From Saprospiraceae bacterium (GTDB lineage: Bacteria > Bacteroidota > Bacteroidia > Chitinophagales > Saprospiraceae): a stretch of DNA of 64,000 nucleotides. Below are positions 46,017 through 55,603 of the stretch, one piece after another. The stretch is taken from positions 1 to 64,000 of the forward strand of contig JADKGL010000037.1 in assembly GCA_016722295.1 (NCBI GenBank). Reading direction: 5' to 3'. Made by a program: the position numbers and the translations under genes. The notes below the pieces were generated by a model. That model saw nothing but the letters and a program-made list of their open reading frames with translations, did no database searches and was not told the origin of the DNA. Position 1 is the stretch's first letter. Each line of letters starts with the position of its first letter.

Positions 46017-46820
46017 ATGAAGAAGTTGCTTTTAGTTGGTTTTAGTTTTATGATGATTGTCATGCTACAATCTTGCTCTCCTGCAGGAGGAAATAACCCA
46101 GGTACAGAGTACATGCCGGATATGGGTCATTCTGTTGCTTATGAGCCAAATGTTGATAATTATTATTATTACCATACTTGGGGAGATAAAGAAACATATA
46201 GAAAATTGTCAACTCCTAGGAATCCTGTAAAAGGAACCATTTCAAGAGGTTCTGCTGGAGATGCTATTTCTTCGGATGAGTCTGGTATTAATTACCCTCA
46301 GACAGGATCTGTGCCTTATTATTATGGAAATACAGAAGAAGAAAGGGCAAGAGCATCTAATGAAATAAAGGTCAATCCTCTTCCAATTTCGAATGCCGAG
46401 CTAGCAAAATCCAAAGAACTATATAATATTTATTGCGGAATTTGTCATGGTGAGAAAGGTGACGGTGCAGGGTATTTAGTGCGCGATGATGGCGGAAAGT
46501 ATCCGGCGCAGCCAGCAAATTTTTTGAAAGATGAATTTATTACATCTTCAGAAGGTCGTTATTACCACGCTATTATGTACGGTAGAAATGTAATGAATGG
46601 ATATGCTGATAAGCTATCATATGTAGAAAGATGGAATGTCATTCATTATATCCGATCACTTCAGGCTGCCTCTAAAGGTTTAAAATATTCTGAAACTGAA
46701 AATACTTTTAATGGAAGCAGAGGGATTTCGAAAACTATCATAGATACAGTGATCGTTTTTGATCCAAAAACGAAGAAAGAAACAATTACGGTTGTAAAAT
46801 CTGAAGCAAAGAAAAAATAG
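46017..46820 (+). CDS. actE: Alternative complex III subunit ActE, monohaem cytochrome c lipoprotein
   Basis: A lipoprotein signal ends at C20 (MMIVMLQSC). The cytochrome c domain has one haem site CGICH (140-144) and MNGYADKLSYVERWNVIHYI supplies the distal Met region. It passes electrons out to the oxidase or a soluble cytochrome. The Lys-rich tail (after about 225) is extra and ends SEAKKK. Confidence 0.92.
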   Translation: MKKLLLVGFSFMMIVMLQSCSPAGGNNPGTEYMPDMGHSVAYEPNVDNYYYYHTWGDKETYRKLSTPRNPVKGTISRGSAGDAISSDESGINYPQTGSVPYYYGNTEEERARASNEIKVNPLPISNAELAKSKELYNIYCGICHGEKGDGAGYLVRDDGGKYPAQPANFLKDEFITSSEGRYYHAIMYGRNVMNGYADKLSYVERWNVIHYIRSLQAASKGLKYSETENTFNGSRGISKTIIDTVIVFDPKTKKETITVVKSEAKKK

Positions 46821-46848
46821 TATTAAAATCATTCAATAAAAAAGATAA

Positions 46849-48156
46849 ATGAATTCTATACAAGTACCATCGAGAGATAAGCTGATTTTGGGGATCATGG
46901 GTGGGATTGGAGTTATTTCCTTGATTGCCATTTTTATGAATGATGATGAGCATCATACTCGATTTTGGACCAATTTTTTACACAATAGTGTTTTCTTTAC
47001 TTTAATGGCTTTGATGGCTATATTTTTTCTGTGTGTGAGTAGAGTAGCGTTAGCAGGATGGAATGTTGGCTTTAAAAGAGTTTGGGAAGCGATGTCACAA
47101 TTTTTAATTGTTGGTTTTGTACTTATGGCTATTATAGCTTTAGGGGTATTTTTCAACTGGCATCATTTGTATCATTGGGCGGATGAATCTGCAGTCAAAA
47201 CTGATGTTATATTGACAGGTAAGTCGGGCTTTTTAAATAAGTATTTTTATACATTTGTAGGTTTAGGAATACTTGGATCCTGGGTTTTTTTTGCAAGACG
47301 AATGAGATCTTTGAGTATCGATGAAGATAGTCATGGTGACAATCATTTTAAACATTATAAAAAAATGAAATTCTGGGCTGGCATTTTTTTGCCGATTGCT
47401 GGATTTTCAAGTGCAGCGGCAATTTGGCTTTGGGTGATGTCCGTAGATGCCCATTGGTACAGCACAATGTTTGCTTGGTATTGTAGCGCAAGTTGTTTTG
47501 TAAGTATGATTGCATTGACTATACTATTATTGATTTATTTAAAAAATAGAGGATATTATCACAATGTAAATGCAGAACATTTTCATGATCTTGGCAAGTT
47601 CATGTTTGCATTTAGTATATTTTGGACCTATCTGTGGTTTTCACAATATATGTTGATTTGGTATGGCAATGTTGGAGAAGAAACTGTTTACTTCCAAACG
47701 AGAATTAAAGAATATCCAATCTTATTCTATGGCAACCTTGTTATAAATTTTGTATTACCATTTTTAATTCTAATGAGAAATGATAATAAGAGAAAATATG
47801 GTACTTTGATATTAGTAAGTGTAATTGTATTTCTTGGGCATTGGTTAGATATATTCCAAATGATCAAGCCAGGGGCGCTTCACACTGCACATGAGGTATC
47901 ACAACATGTCATGCCGAATGCAACACCAGCAGCACATCAAGTAATAGAAGCAGGAGTTGCTCATGCAGATGCTCATGGACATGTGGATGCTGCACATTTT
48001 AAATCAGGCTTTACAATTCCTGGTTTGCCTGAGCTTGGATTGATGTTGGGTTTCCTTGCATTATTCATTGCAACCACCTTGCACTTTTTGTCTAAGGCAG
48101 CATTAGTTCCAAAGAAAGATCCATTTATTCATGAGAGTTTACATCACCATGTGTAA
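46849..48156 (+). CDS. actF: Alternative complex III subunit ActF
   Basis: A 435-residue NrfD-like membrane subunit, paralogous to ActC, with about ten helices. FFNWHHLYHWADESAVKTD and MSVDAHWYSTMFAWYCSASC are characteristic of quinol:cytochrome c oxidoreductase subunit ActF. A His-rich segment (HTAHEVSQHVMPNATPAAHQ and on) lies in a late loop. It ends just before coxB in the same operon. Confidence 0.92.
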   Translation: MNSIQVPSRDKLILGIMGGIGVISLIAIFMNDDEHHTRFWTNFLHNSVFFTLMALMAIFFLCVSRVALAGWNVGFKRVWEAMSQFLIVGFVLMAIIALGVFFNWHHLYHWADESAVKTDVILTGKSGFLNKYFYTFVGLGILGSWVFFARRMRSLSIDEDSHGDNHFKHYKKMKFWAGIFLPIAGFSSAAAIWLWVMSVDAHWYSTMFAWYCSASCFVSMIALTILLLIYLKNRGYYHNVNAEHFHDLGKFMFAFSIFWTYLWFSQYMLIWYGNVGEETVYFQTRIKEYPILFYGNLVINFVLPFLILMRNDNKRKYGTLILVSVIVFLGHWLDIFQMIKPGALHTAHEVSQHVMPNATPAAHQVIEAGVAHADAHGHVDAAHFKSGFTIPGLPELGLMLGFLALFIATTLHFLSKAALVPKKDPFIHESLHHHV

Positions 48157-48174
48157 TTTTTAAAAAGAAAAGAA

Positions 48175-49677
48175 ATGACAAGTTTAATTATTATTTTAAG
48201 TGTACTTTTACTATTGATCATTATTCTTCAGATTGGTCGAATTAATGAAATTACAGCTGGCCTTCGAGGCGAAGAAGAAACAGAAGTTAAGAATGCAAAT
48301 TCAAATGGAATTTGGTTGGTTATATATTGTGCAATTTTCTTGATTGCATGTTTTGTTAGCGCTTATTATTATTTACCATACATGTTGGGTTACGGACCAC
48401 ATCAAGCGGCATCTGCACATGGCGGCTTGATTGATAACTTATTCTCTGTTACCTTGCTATTTACTGGAATCGTATTTGTTCTATGTCATATTGCATTATT
48501 TTGGTTTTCATATAAATATCGATACAAAGTAGGACGAAAGATATTATTCATGCCAGACAATCATAAATTGGAAATCATTTGGACAGCTATTCCAGCGTTA
48601 GTGATGACAATATTGGTTGTACAAGGACTAGTCACCTGGAATAAAGTCATGGCTGATGTTAAAGATGGCGACGACTTTATTGAAATAGAAGCTACAGGTT
48701 GGCAATTTGCTTGGAATTTAAGATATCCTGGAGCAGATGGTAAATTAGGTGTAAAAGACTACCGATTAATAAAACCTGGAAAAAATGAGTTAGGTCAAGA
48801 TTGGAATGATACCAGAAATCATGATGATTTTAACGCAAATGAGTTGGTTTTACCAAAAGGAAAAAAGATACGAGTACGTATTTCAGCTAGAGATGTGTTG
48901 CATAATTTTTATTTACCACACTTTAGAGTAAAGATGGATGCTGTACCTGGATTGCCAACTTATTTTATATTTACTCCAATAAAGACTACAGACGAATATC
49001 GTCAAGAACTTAGGAAGTATCCAGAATACAATATTCCTTCTGATCCGACTGATCCAAAAAGTCCACCAAAATGGCAAGCTTTTGATTATGAATTAGCTTG
49101 TGCTGAACTTTGTGGAAAAGGGCATTACTCTATGAGAAAATTAGTTAAAATCGTAAATGAAGATGAGTATAATACATGGTTGAGTGCTCAAAAGTCATAT
49201 TATCTCACATCGGTGAGAAATACAGATGAAGATCCATTTAAAGGAAAAAATGTAAAAATAGAGTTGGAATCAAAAGCAATTGAATTAGAATCAAATCTAA
49301 GAAAAGCCTTGGATACTTCTGCTAATTCAGGCAGTAGGACATTAGTTTTGGACAATATTTATTTTGAAACTGGGGCATCTACTTTGAGTAATGATTCTGA
49401 GTATGCATTGAATGTAATTTCAAAAGCATTTACTAAGTACCCAAACCTTAAGGTTGAAGTAAGTGGTCATAGTGATAATGTAGGTGAACCAGCATCTAAT
49501 CTAACGTTGTCTCAGGAAAGAGCTAATTCAGTTAAAAATTACTTGACTTCAAAAGGAGCGAATTCAGGAAGTATTAATGCAATAGGAATGGGTCAGAATA
49601 GACCTATAGCTGATAATAGCACAGATGAAGGCAAAGCAAAAAACCGAAGAATCGAATTTAAAATTCTATCATTTTAA
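48175..49677 (+). CDS. coxB: Cytochrome c oxidase subunit II fused to an OmpA domain
   Basis: The oxidase electron-entry subunit. Four N-terminal helices are predicted (3-22, 44-68, 85-110, 130-155), two more than the classic form. The cupredoxin domain carries a full CuA site: the His in VLHNFYLPHF, then C309, C313, H317 and M320 in CAELCGKGHYSM. After a linker, residues 389-500 form an OmpA-like domain (LDNIYFETGASTLSNDSEYA; VSGHSDNVGEPASNLTLSQE; DEGKAKNRRIEF). In caa3 oxidases this place holds a cytochrome c domain instead. The fusion would anchor the oxidase to peptidoglycan. Confidence 0.93.
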   Translation: MTSLIIILSVLLLLIIILQIGRINEITAGLRGEEETEVKNANSNGIWLVIYCAIFLIACFVSAYYYLPYMLGYGPHQAASAHGGLIDNLFSVTLLFTGIVFVLCHIALFWFSYKYRYKVGRKILFMPDNHKLEIIWTAIPALVMTILVVQGLVTWNKVMADVKDGDDFIEIEATGWQFAWNLRYPGADGKLGVKDYRLIKPGKNELGQDWNDTRNHDDFNANELVLPKGKKIRVRISARDVLHNFYLPHFRVKMDAVPGLPTYFIFTPIKTTDEYRQELRKYPEYNIPSDPTDPKSPPKWQAFDYELACAELCGKGHYSMRKLVKIVNEDEYNTWLSAQKSYYLTSVRNTDEDPFKGKNVKIELESKAIELESNLRKALDTSANSGSRTLVLDNIYFETGASTLSNDSEYALNVISKAFTKYPNLKVEVSGHSDNVGEPASNLTLSQERANSVKNYLTSKGANSGSINAIGMGQNRPIADNSTDEGKAKNRRIEFKILSF

Positions 49678-49691
49678 TAAAAAAATAAATT

Positions 49692-51542
49692 ATGTCTAGT
49701 CATAATACATCGACAAAAGAACAAGATTATTTGATAGAGTCGCAAGGGTACGACGATCATTTTCATGAGCATCACCATGGAGATAAATATCAGATGAATT
49801 TTTTGACTACTTACATTTTTAGTCAAGATCATAAGATGATCGCAAGACAATTCTTAATCACAGGTATTTTTTGGGCTTTTATAGGTGCCCTTATGTCTTT
49901 GGTGTTTCGAATTCAACTTGGATTTCCTGATGCAGATTTATCATGGTTAAAACCATTTTTAGGAAAATGGATTGTTGTAAATGAAGCTGGAATCGGGAAA
50001 TTAGAACCGGAATTCTATTATGCTTTGGTGACAATGCATGGAACTATTATCGTGTTTTTTGTATTGACAGCTGGTCTGAGTGGAACATTTAGTAATCTAT
50101 TGATTCCATTACAAATTGGTGCCCGAGACATGGCTTCTCCTTTTTTAAATATGCTATCATATTGGTTCTTTTTTCTTTCTGGCGCAGTCATGTTTTACTC
50201 ATTATTTTTGAGTACGGGTCCTTTTTCTGGAGGATGGGTTGCATATCCGCCTTTGAGCGCATTACCACAAGCTTCTAACGGTTCTGGAAATGGGATGACT
50301 TTATGGTTAGTATCGTTGACTTTATTTGTTGTATCTGTTTTATTAGGCGGAATTAATTATATTACTACAGTTTTAAATTTAAGAACTAAGGGGATGACAA
50401 TGTGGAGAATGCCGTTAACCGTTTGGGCATTTTTAGTTACAGCTATTTTAGCTTTATTATCTTTTCCAGTATTGGCTTCTGGTTTCTTCTTATTGATTTT
50501 TGATCGAAGTTTAGGAACAAGTTTTTATTTATCTGATATTTTTGTGAATGGACAAATTCTAGATAGAATAGGAGGTAGTCCAATTTTGTATCAGCATTTA
50601 TTTTGGTTTTTAGGTCATCCTGAGGTTTATATTATTATTTTACCTGCAATGGGCTTGGTCTCTGAAGTTATGTCTGTACATGCACGTAAACCAATTTTTG
50701 GATATCGTGCAATGGTGTATTCAATTATGGCGATTGGATTCTTATCTTTTATTGTATGGGCTCACCACATGTTTATGTCAGGCGTCAATCCATTTTTATC
50801 AAATTTCTTTGTTGTGTTTACTTTGATAATAGCGGTACCTTCTGCAGTTAAAGTATTTAACTGGATTGGTACTTTGTATGGTGGGAATATTCGCATGAAC
50901 ACACAGATGCTCTTTTGTATAGGATTTGTATCTATGTTTATTAGCGGTGGTTTAACTGGTATTTTTTTAGGAAATTCAGCTATTGATATCCAACAGCACG
51001 ATACTTATTTTGTAGTTGCGCATTTTCACATTGTGATGGGTGTGGCTGCATTCTTTGGAATGTTTGCAGGAATATATAATTGGTTTCCAAAGATGTTCGG
51101 TCGTTATATGAATGATACAATGGGAAAAATTCATTTTTGGATAACAATGATAGGAGCTTATGCAGTTTTTGGTCCTATGCATTATTTAGGAATGGCAGGA
51201 GTACCTAGAAGATATTATAGATTTGATACGTTTGATGCATTCAAAGGTTTTGATGACATGAATAAATTCATAACTATCGCAGCGGCTATCACATTTTTGG
51301 CTCAGTTAGTATTTATCATTAATTTCTTTTATAGTATGTATAAAGGGAAAAAGGTTACAACTCCAAATCCTTGGAAGTCAAATTCATTGGAATGGACGAC
51401 TCCAATCGAGCCAGGACATGGCAATTGGCCGGGAAAAATTCCTACTGTTCATAGATGGGCATATGATTATGGAAAGGATGATAGAGAATTTATACAGCAG
51501 CATATTCCATTGAGAGATGGTGAACAACATAGTTCTCACTAA
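49692..51542 (+). CDS. coxA: Cytochrome c oxidase subunit I
   Basis: The catalytic haem-copper subunit, 616 residues and twelve helices. The CuB ligand region WFLGHPEVYIIILPAMG includes the His-Tyr pair, WAHHMF gives the other two CuB histidines, and HDTYFVVAHFHIVM gives the haem ligands. MHGTIIVFFVLTAG holds the low-spin haem His. Glu is present in GHPEVY, as in A-type oxidases. It is 15 bases after coxB. Confidence 0.96.
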   Translation: MSSHNTSTKEQDYLIESQGYDDHFHEHHHGDKYQMNFLTTYIFSQDHKMIARQFLITGIFWAFIGALMSLVFRIQLGFPDADLSWLKPFLGKWIVVNEAGIGKLEPEFYYALVTMHGTIIVFFVLTAGLSGTFSNLLIPLQIGARDMASPFLNMLSYWFFFLSGAVMFYSLFLSTGPFSGGWVAYPPLSALPQASNGSGNGMTLWLVSLTLFVVSVLLGGINYITTVLNLRTKGMTMWRMPLTVWAFLVTAILALLSFPVLASGFFLLIFDRSLGTSFYLSDIFVNGQILDRIGGSPILYQHLFWFLGHPEVYIIILPAMGLVSEVMSVHARKPIFGYRAMVYSIMAIGFLSFIVWAHHMFMSGVNPFLSNFFVVFTLIIAVPSAVKVFNWIGTLYGGNIRMNTQMLFCIGFVSMFISGGLTGIFLGNSAIDIQQHDTYFVVAHFHIVMGVAAFFGMFAGIYNWFPKMFGRYMNDTMGKIHFWITMIGAYAVFGPMHYLGMAGVPRRYYRFDTFDAFKGFDDMNKFITIAAAITFLAQLVFIINFFYSMYKGKKVTTPNPWKSNSLEWTTPIEPGHGNWPGKIPTVHRWAYDYGKDDREFIQQHIPLRDGEQHSSH

Positions 51543-51560
51543 TATAAGTAACTGATATCA

Positions 51561-52448
51561 ATGAACCAGGTCAAAAGTAATACCGCAAAATACAGCTTAC
51601 TAAAAGATATAGGTCTTTTGGTGAAGGTGAAACTATCAATAACAGTTTTACTTTCAAGTGTATTGAGTTTTGTAATCTTCTCTGATTCGAATTTCAACTG
51701 GTATTCTTTTTTATTTCTACTTTTGGGTGGCGCTCTTGTAACTTTTGCTGCGAATGCTTTGAATCAAGTTATAGAAAGGGATTACGATAAATTGATGATC
51801 AGAACTGCTCTACGTCCAATACCGGATGGCAGAATGAATATCTCATTTGCTGTCTTGCTTTCTGGTATATTTTGCACAATTGGAGTTATTGCACTTACAT
51901 TAATTAATCCAATCTGTGGGCTTTTAGGGATGGTTTCATTTCTTTTATATGCTTTTGTTTATACCCCATTAAAAAGATATTCTACAATCGCAGTCCCAGT
52001 AGGTGCTATTCCTGGTGCTTTGCCTATTTTGATAGGATCAGTGGCAGCGCAAGGATATATTTCAATTGAAGCATTTTGTCTTTTTGGTATTCAATATTTA
52101 TGGCAATTTCCTCATTTTTGGGCAATTGCATGGATGGGGCATGAGGATTATAGTAAAGCTGGATTTAAATTGATAAAAGATTTAGATGGTAAGCCGGATC
52201 CACTTTTTGGGATCTATTCTGCTGTTTATGCTGCATTAAGTATTTGCTTTGTTTATTTATTTTATAGTTCATCAAGTATTGCGTTGCCAATATTGATATT
52301 GTTAAGTATTTTGATTGGGATATATACTTATCTTGGATATCTGTTATATAAGCAGAATGATAGGTTCTCTGCAAGGAAGTTGTTTTTTTATTCAATAGCT
52401 TATCTACCTTTAGTTCTATTGTTGTTCACTTTAAATAAAATACTATAA
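51561..52448 (+). CDS. cyoE: Protohaem IX farnesyltransferase (haem O synthase)
   Basis: A UbiA-family prenyltransferase that makes haem O for the oxidase. The first Asp-rich motif is NALNQVIERDYDKLMIRT and the second YSKAGFKLIKDLDGKPDP; YTPLKRYST lies between. It has 295 residues and about nine helices. Placed between coxA and the subunit III genes, so haem maturation is co-expressed with the enzyme. Confidence 0.93.
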   Translation: MNQVKSNTAKYSLLKDIGLLVKVKLSITVLLSSVLSFVIFSDSNFNWYSFLFLLLGGALVTFAANALNQVIERDYDKLMIRTALRPIPDGRMNISFAVLLSGIFCTIGVIALTLINPICGLLGMVSFLLYAFVYTPLKRYSTIAVPVGAIPGALPILIGSVAAQGYISIEAFCLFGIQYLWQFPHFWAIAWMGHEDYSKAGFKLIKDLDGKPDPLFGIYSAVYAALSICFVYLFYSSSSIALPILILLSILIGIYTYLGYLLYKQNDRFSARKLFFYSIAYLPLVLLLFTLNKIL

Positions 52449-52450
52449 GT

Positions 52451-53020
52451 ATGGCATTTGTACAAATGGTAGACAAAAACCTTCCTCCAAGTCGTTATCA
52501 AGCAGTAAAATTTGGTATGTGGATCGCAATGGTATCCATTACCATGATGTTTGGTGCGTTTACAAGTGCTTATTTAGTGAGAAAGCCTGTTGGTAATTGG
52601 TATGAATTTAAATTACCAGTTGAGTTTTTTTACAGCACATTAATATTAATTGCTTCTTCATTTCTTATGGAATGGGCATATAGAAGTTATAAACAGCAAG
52701 AAGAGAAAAGTTATAAAGTTGGCATTTTTTTAACTTTGTTGTTGGGAATAGGATTTATCATTGCACAAGTTATTGCATGGAAAGCATTAGTTGCACAGGG
52801 AATAACAATTGACCTGAATGTATCTGGTTCTTTTCTTTATGTGTTGTCTGGATTTCATGCATTGCATGTACTTGGAGGGATTGGAGCATTATTTGTTTCA
52901 AATTTTGTGGCATTTGGAGATCGTTATGAATTGACAATGCTTCGTACTTTACGTTTGGATTTAGTTCGCCAATATTGGCATTTTGTTGATATACTTTGGA
53001 TTTATTTATTAGTTTTTTAA
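52451..53020 (+). CDS. coxC: Cytochrome c oxidase subunit III (first copy)
   Basis: A 189-residue heme-copper oxidase subunit III with five helices. FGMWIAMVSITMMFGAFTSA, the GFHALHVLGGIGALFV motif with conserved histidines, and the ending LVRQYWHFVDILWIYLLVF identify it. It begins two bases after the cyoE stop. A second, longer subunit III follows. Confidence 0.92.
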   Translation: MAFVQMVDKNLPPSRYQAVKFGMWIAMVSITMMFGAFTSAYLVRKPVGNWYEFKLPVEFFYSTLILIASSFLMEWAYRSYKQQEEKSYKVGIFLTLLLGIGFIIAQVIAWKALVAQGITIDLNVSGSFLYVLSGFHALHVLGGIGALFVSNFVAFGDRYELTMLRTLRLDLVRQYWHFVDILWIYLLVF

Positions 53021-53034
53021 TGTTACAATAGAAT

Positions 53035-53874
53035 ATGGCAGATCACGCAATACATAATCACGATTCGCATGACAATTCACGACTTTGGGATGGAGCAAAA
53101 GAGCCTTTCAAAGCCAGTTATGGTAAATTAATGATGTGGTATTTTTTACTTTCAGATGCTTTCACTTTTGCTGGATTTCTGATAGCTTATGGTACCTTAC
53201 GCTTTAGTTCTCCTGCTTGGCCAGTGCCTGACTTTGTGTTCTCATCATTGCCGGGTGATATTCACCACAAGCCATTGATTTTTGTAACTATTATGACTTT
53301 CGTCTTGATTGCAAGTTCTGTTACAATGGTACGAGCAGTCCAAGAAGGCCATCGTTATAATAAAAAAGGTGTTGTCTTTTGGATGTTTCTTACTATTATT
53401 GGAGGACTCAGCTTCCTTGGTTGTCAAGCTTGGGAATGGACTACATTAATTGGTAAAGAACATATGACAATACATAACAATCCATTTGGCTCACATACTG
53501 AAAATGGAGTTTATCTTGAAGGTGATGGGCATGATATTAAAGCTGGTGATCAATTCAAAGTGGGTGATTCTTATTTAGTGCACAAGCATGATGGACATTG
53601 GGCGCCATTAAGTTATAAAAATGAAGCAGGTGCGACAAAAACTCAGCAATTAGGGCCAAAAGCTTTTGGAGCTTTGTTTTTCTTTATCACAGGGTTTCAC
53701 GGATTTCACGTATTTAGTGGTGTGGTATTCCTTTTAATTATCATGATTAATGCATGGTCGGGAATTTATGCTAAACGAAATAACAAATATGAAATGGTTG
53801 AAAAAATCGGATTATACTGGCATTTTGTCGATTTAGTTTGGGTATTTGTTTTCTTAGTATTTTATTTATTATAA
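53035..53874 (+). CDS. Cytochrome c oxidase subunit III (second copy)
   Basis: A 279-residue second subunit III. KLMMWYFLLSDAFTFAGFLI opens it, GFHGFHVFSGVVFLL and GLYWHFVDLVWVFVFLV are the family signatures. Compared with the first copy it has a soluble insert of about 65 residues (about 140-205, rich in Gly/His/Asp) between helices, probably periplasmic. Paired subunit III genes are usual in Bacteroidota oxidase operons. Confidence 0.9.
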   Translation: MADHAIHNHDSHDNSRLWDGAKEPFKASYGKLMMWYFLLSDAFTFAGFLIAYGTLRFSSPAWPVPDFVFSSLPGDIHHKPLIFVTIMTFVLIASSVTMVRAVQEGHRYNKKGVVFWMFLTIIGGLSFLGCQAWEWTTLIGKEHMTIHNNPFGSHTENGVYLEGDGHDIKAGDQFKVGDSYLVHKHDGHWAPLSYKNEAGATKTQQLGPKAFGALFFFITGFHGFHVFSGVVFLLIIMINAWSGIYAKRNNKYEMVEKIGLYWHFVDLVWVFVFLVFYLL

Positions 53875-53892
53875 TCTTAAAAAGAGCAAAAA

Positions 53893-54447
53893 ATGGGTGG
53901 TCATTTAAGTTACGAAGAAGGTAAAAAAGTAGTCGTTAAAGGATTGATTATATTAGCTATTGTTACAATAGCTGAAGTTATAGTGGCACTTTTAGGAAAA
54001 GGATATTTAATCAAAGGTTTTCATTTACCAGTATGGTTGATGTATTTCTTGATGATAAGTATGAGTTTGTATAAGGCGTACTTCATTGTTTATGATTTCA
54101 TGCATATGAGATATGAAGTTCCAGGTTTGGTCAAAAGTGTATTAATGCCAACATTATTACTTACATGGGCATTGATTGCTTTTTTTACAGAAGGTAAAAC
54201 TTGGAAGGAGTGGAGAGCTCGTTCAAAAGATACGAATTTATATATTAGTAATATTCCAGTAGAAAAGCAAGAAAAGAGTTCATTGCATAATGAAATACAT
54301 CCTGGGGTTGAATCAACCACACCTGGCCAACATGCGCCAGTTGAAGTAAAAGATGCACAAAATGAATCTCATGGGGCTTCAGATAATAAAACTGATGCGC
54401 ATTCTGAACCAAAAGAAGTGAAGCATGCTGAAGAAAAATCACATTGA
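53893..54447 (+). CDS. Cytochrome c oxidase subunit IV with acidic/His tail
   Basis: Three helices in the first 100 residues (GLIILAIVTIAEVIVALL; LMYFLMISMSLYKAYFIVYD; LMPTLLLTWALIAFF) fit bacterial oxidase subunit IV, with the MHMRYE turn typical of the family. Residues 115-184 are a charged, disordered tail rich in Glu, Lys and His (SEPKEVKHAEEKSH at the end). It stabilises the oxidase. Confidence 0.88.
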   Translation: MGGHLSYEEGKKVVVKGLIILAIVTIAEVIVALLGKGYLIKGFHLPVWLMYFLMISMSLYKAYFIVYDFMHMRYEVPGLVKSVLMPTLLLTWALIAFFTEGKTWKEWRARSKDTNLYISNIPVEKQEKSSLHNEIHPGVESTTPGQHAPVEVKDAQNESHGASDNKTDAHSEPKEVKHAEEKSH

Positions 54448-54470
54448 GATTTTTCAGCGATCATAGAATA

Positions 54471-55058
54471 ATGCAAAAATTGTTGAAATATATTCCGATT
54501 CTATTAATATTAATAGGATTACCGTTATTTTCATGGTATTATTTGAATAAGGGTACTATGATGCGCAGAGATGCGATGAAGTCTTTGGTAATTAAATCTA
54601 AAGTTAGCAATTTTCAAATATTAACAGATGATGATTCAACTTTTACAAATCAAGGATTAGTTGATAAAAGGTGGTTTGTTCTATGGCTTCCACAAAATGC
54701 AGATCGAGAAAATATGTTGGGTACTTGTGCTAAAATCTATGATTTAGCGAAAGATGATTTTCAACCACACTTTTTTTCAATAATTGGTTTTACCACTGGA
54801 GAAAATGCAAATTCAATTTCAGAGTTATTTTCTAAAAAATTAAATCGAAAATATTGGAAGAATGCATTTATTGAAGATGAGCATTTTTCAAAGTTTGGTA
54901 GAGAGATTTTTGGAATTCCTGAATCATTAATTTCGAAAAGTATTGTTGTTTTAATTGATGATAAAGCTCAAGTTAGAAATTATTATAATATTGAGGATCC
55001 TGTCGTTTTTAAACAATTGGTGAGGGAGTATCCAGTATTTTTATCTTTAAAGCAATGA
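54471..55058 (+). CDS. Sco-like thioredoxin-fold protein without the CxxxC site
   Basis: A 195-residue protein with one N-terminal helix (MQKLLKYIPILLILIGLPLF) and a thioredoxin-like periplasmic domain. Its position after subunit IV and before DUF420 is where Sco-family copper chaperones sit. The copper ligands are absent: only one Cys (in MLGTCAKIYD) is present. It may be a degenerate assembly factor. ATG 54471 is used; a TTG at 54444 would extend it with no support. Confidence 0.6.
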   Translation: MQKLLKYIPILLILIGLPLFSWYYLNKGTMMRRDAMKSLVIKSKVSNFQILTDDDSTFTNQGLVDKRWFVLWLPQNADRENMLGTCAKIYDLAKDDFQPHFFSIIGFTTGENANSISELFSKKLNRKYWKNAFIEDEHFSKFGREIFGIPESLISKSIVVLIDDKAQVRNYYNIEDPVVFKQLVREYPVFLSLKQ

Positions 55059-55600
55059 AAAAATTCACGGATTCTGATATTAGAAAGTATGATTTATTTG
55101 CTTATATTGCAAGTGTTATTGTATTTCTATTGATTGTTTTTATGCGTAAAATTCATTTTGAGTCGTCAATTGATTTTAGAATACTTCCTGCGATATATTC
55201 AAGTTTAAATGCTATAGCAGCGGTATTATTAATTTTAGCATATAGAGCTATTAAAAATAAAAATGTTGAATTGCATCGAAGATTAATGACAACAGCGATT
55301 GCTATATCAACAGTTTTTCTCATGATGTATGTGCTCTATCATATTACAAATTCGGATACTAAGTTTTGCAGACAAGATTCGATAGTTAGGTTGATTTACT
55401 TCTTCATCTTAATTACGCATATTGTTTTGGCTGCAATAAGTTTCCCATTTATTATATTTACGTTTATTAGAGGATACACAGAGCAGTTTGAAAGACATAA
55501 AAAATTGGCTTACTGGGTTTTTCCAGTATGGCTTTATGTTTGTATTACTGGACCGATTTGTTATTTGATGTTATTTCCTTGTTATGAAATTAATAAGTAG
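55055..55600 (+). CDS. DUF420 membrane protein
   Basis: A 181-residue protein with five helices. ELHRRLMTTAIAISTVFLMMY carries the conserved His of DUF420, and FERHKKLAYWVFPVWLYVCI the second. Family members (CtaM-like) are linked to oxidase assembly. It overlaps the previous gene by four bases (ATGA). Confidence 0.87.
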   Translation: MKKFTDSDIRKYDLFAYIASVIVFLLIVFMRKIHFESSIDFRILPAIYSSLNAIAAVLLILAYRAIKNKNVELHRRLMTTAIAISTVFLMMYVLYHITNSDTKFCRQDSIVRLIYFFILITHIVLAAISFPFIIFTFIRGYTEQFERHKKLAYWVFPVWLYVCITGPICYLMLFPCYEINK

Positions 55601-55603
55601 CTG

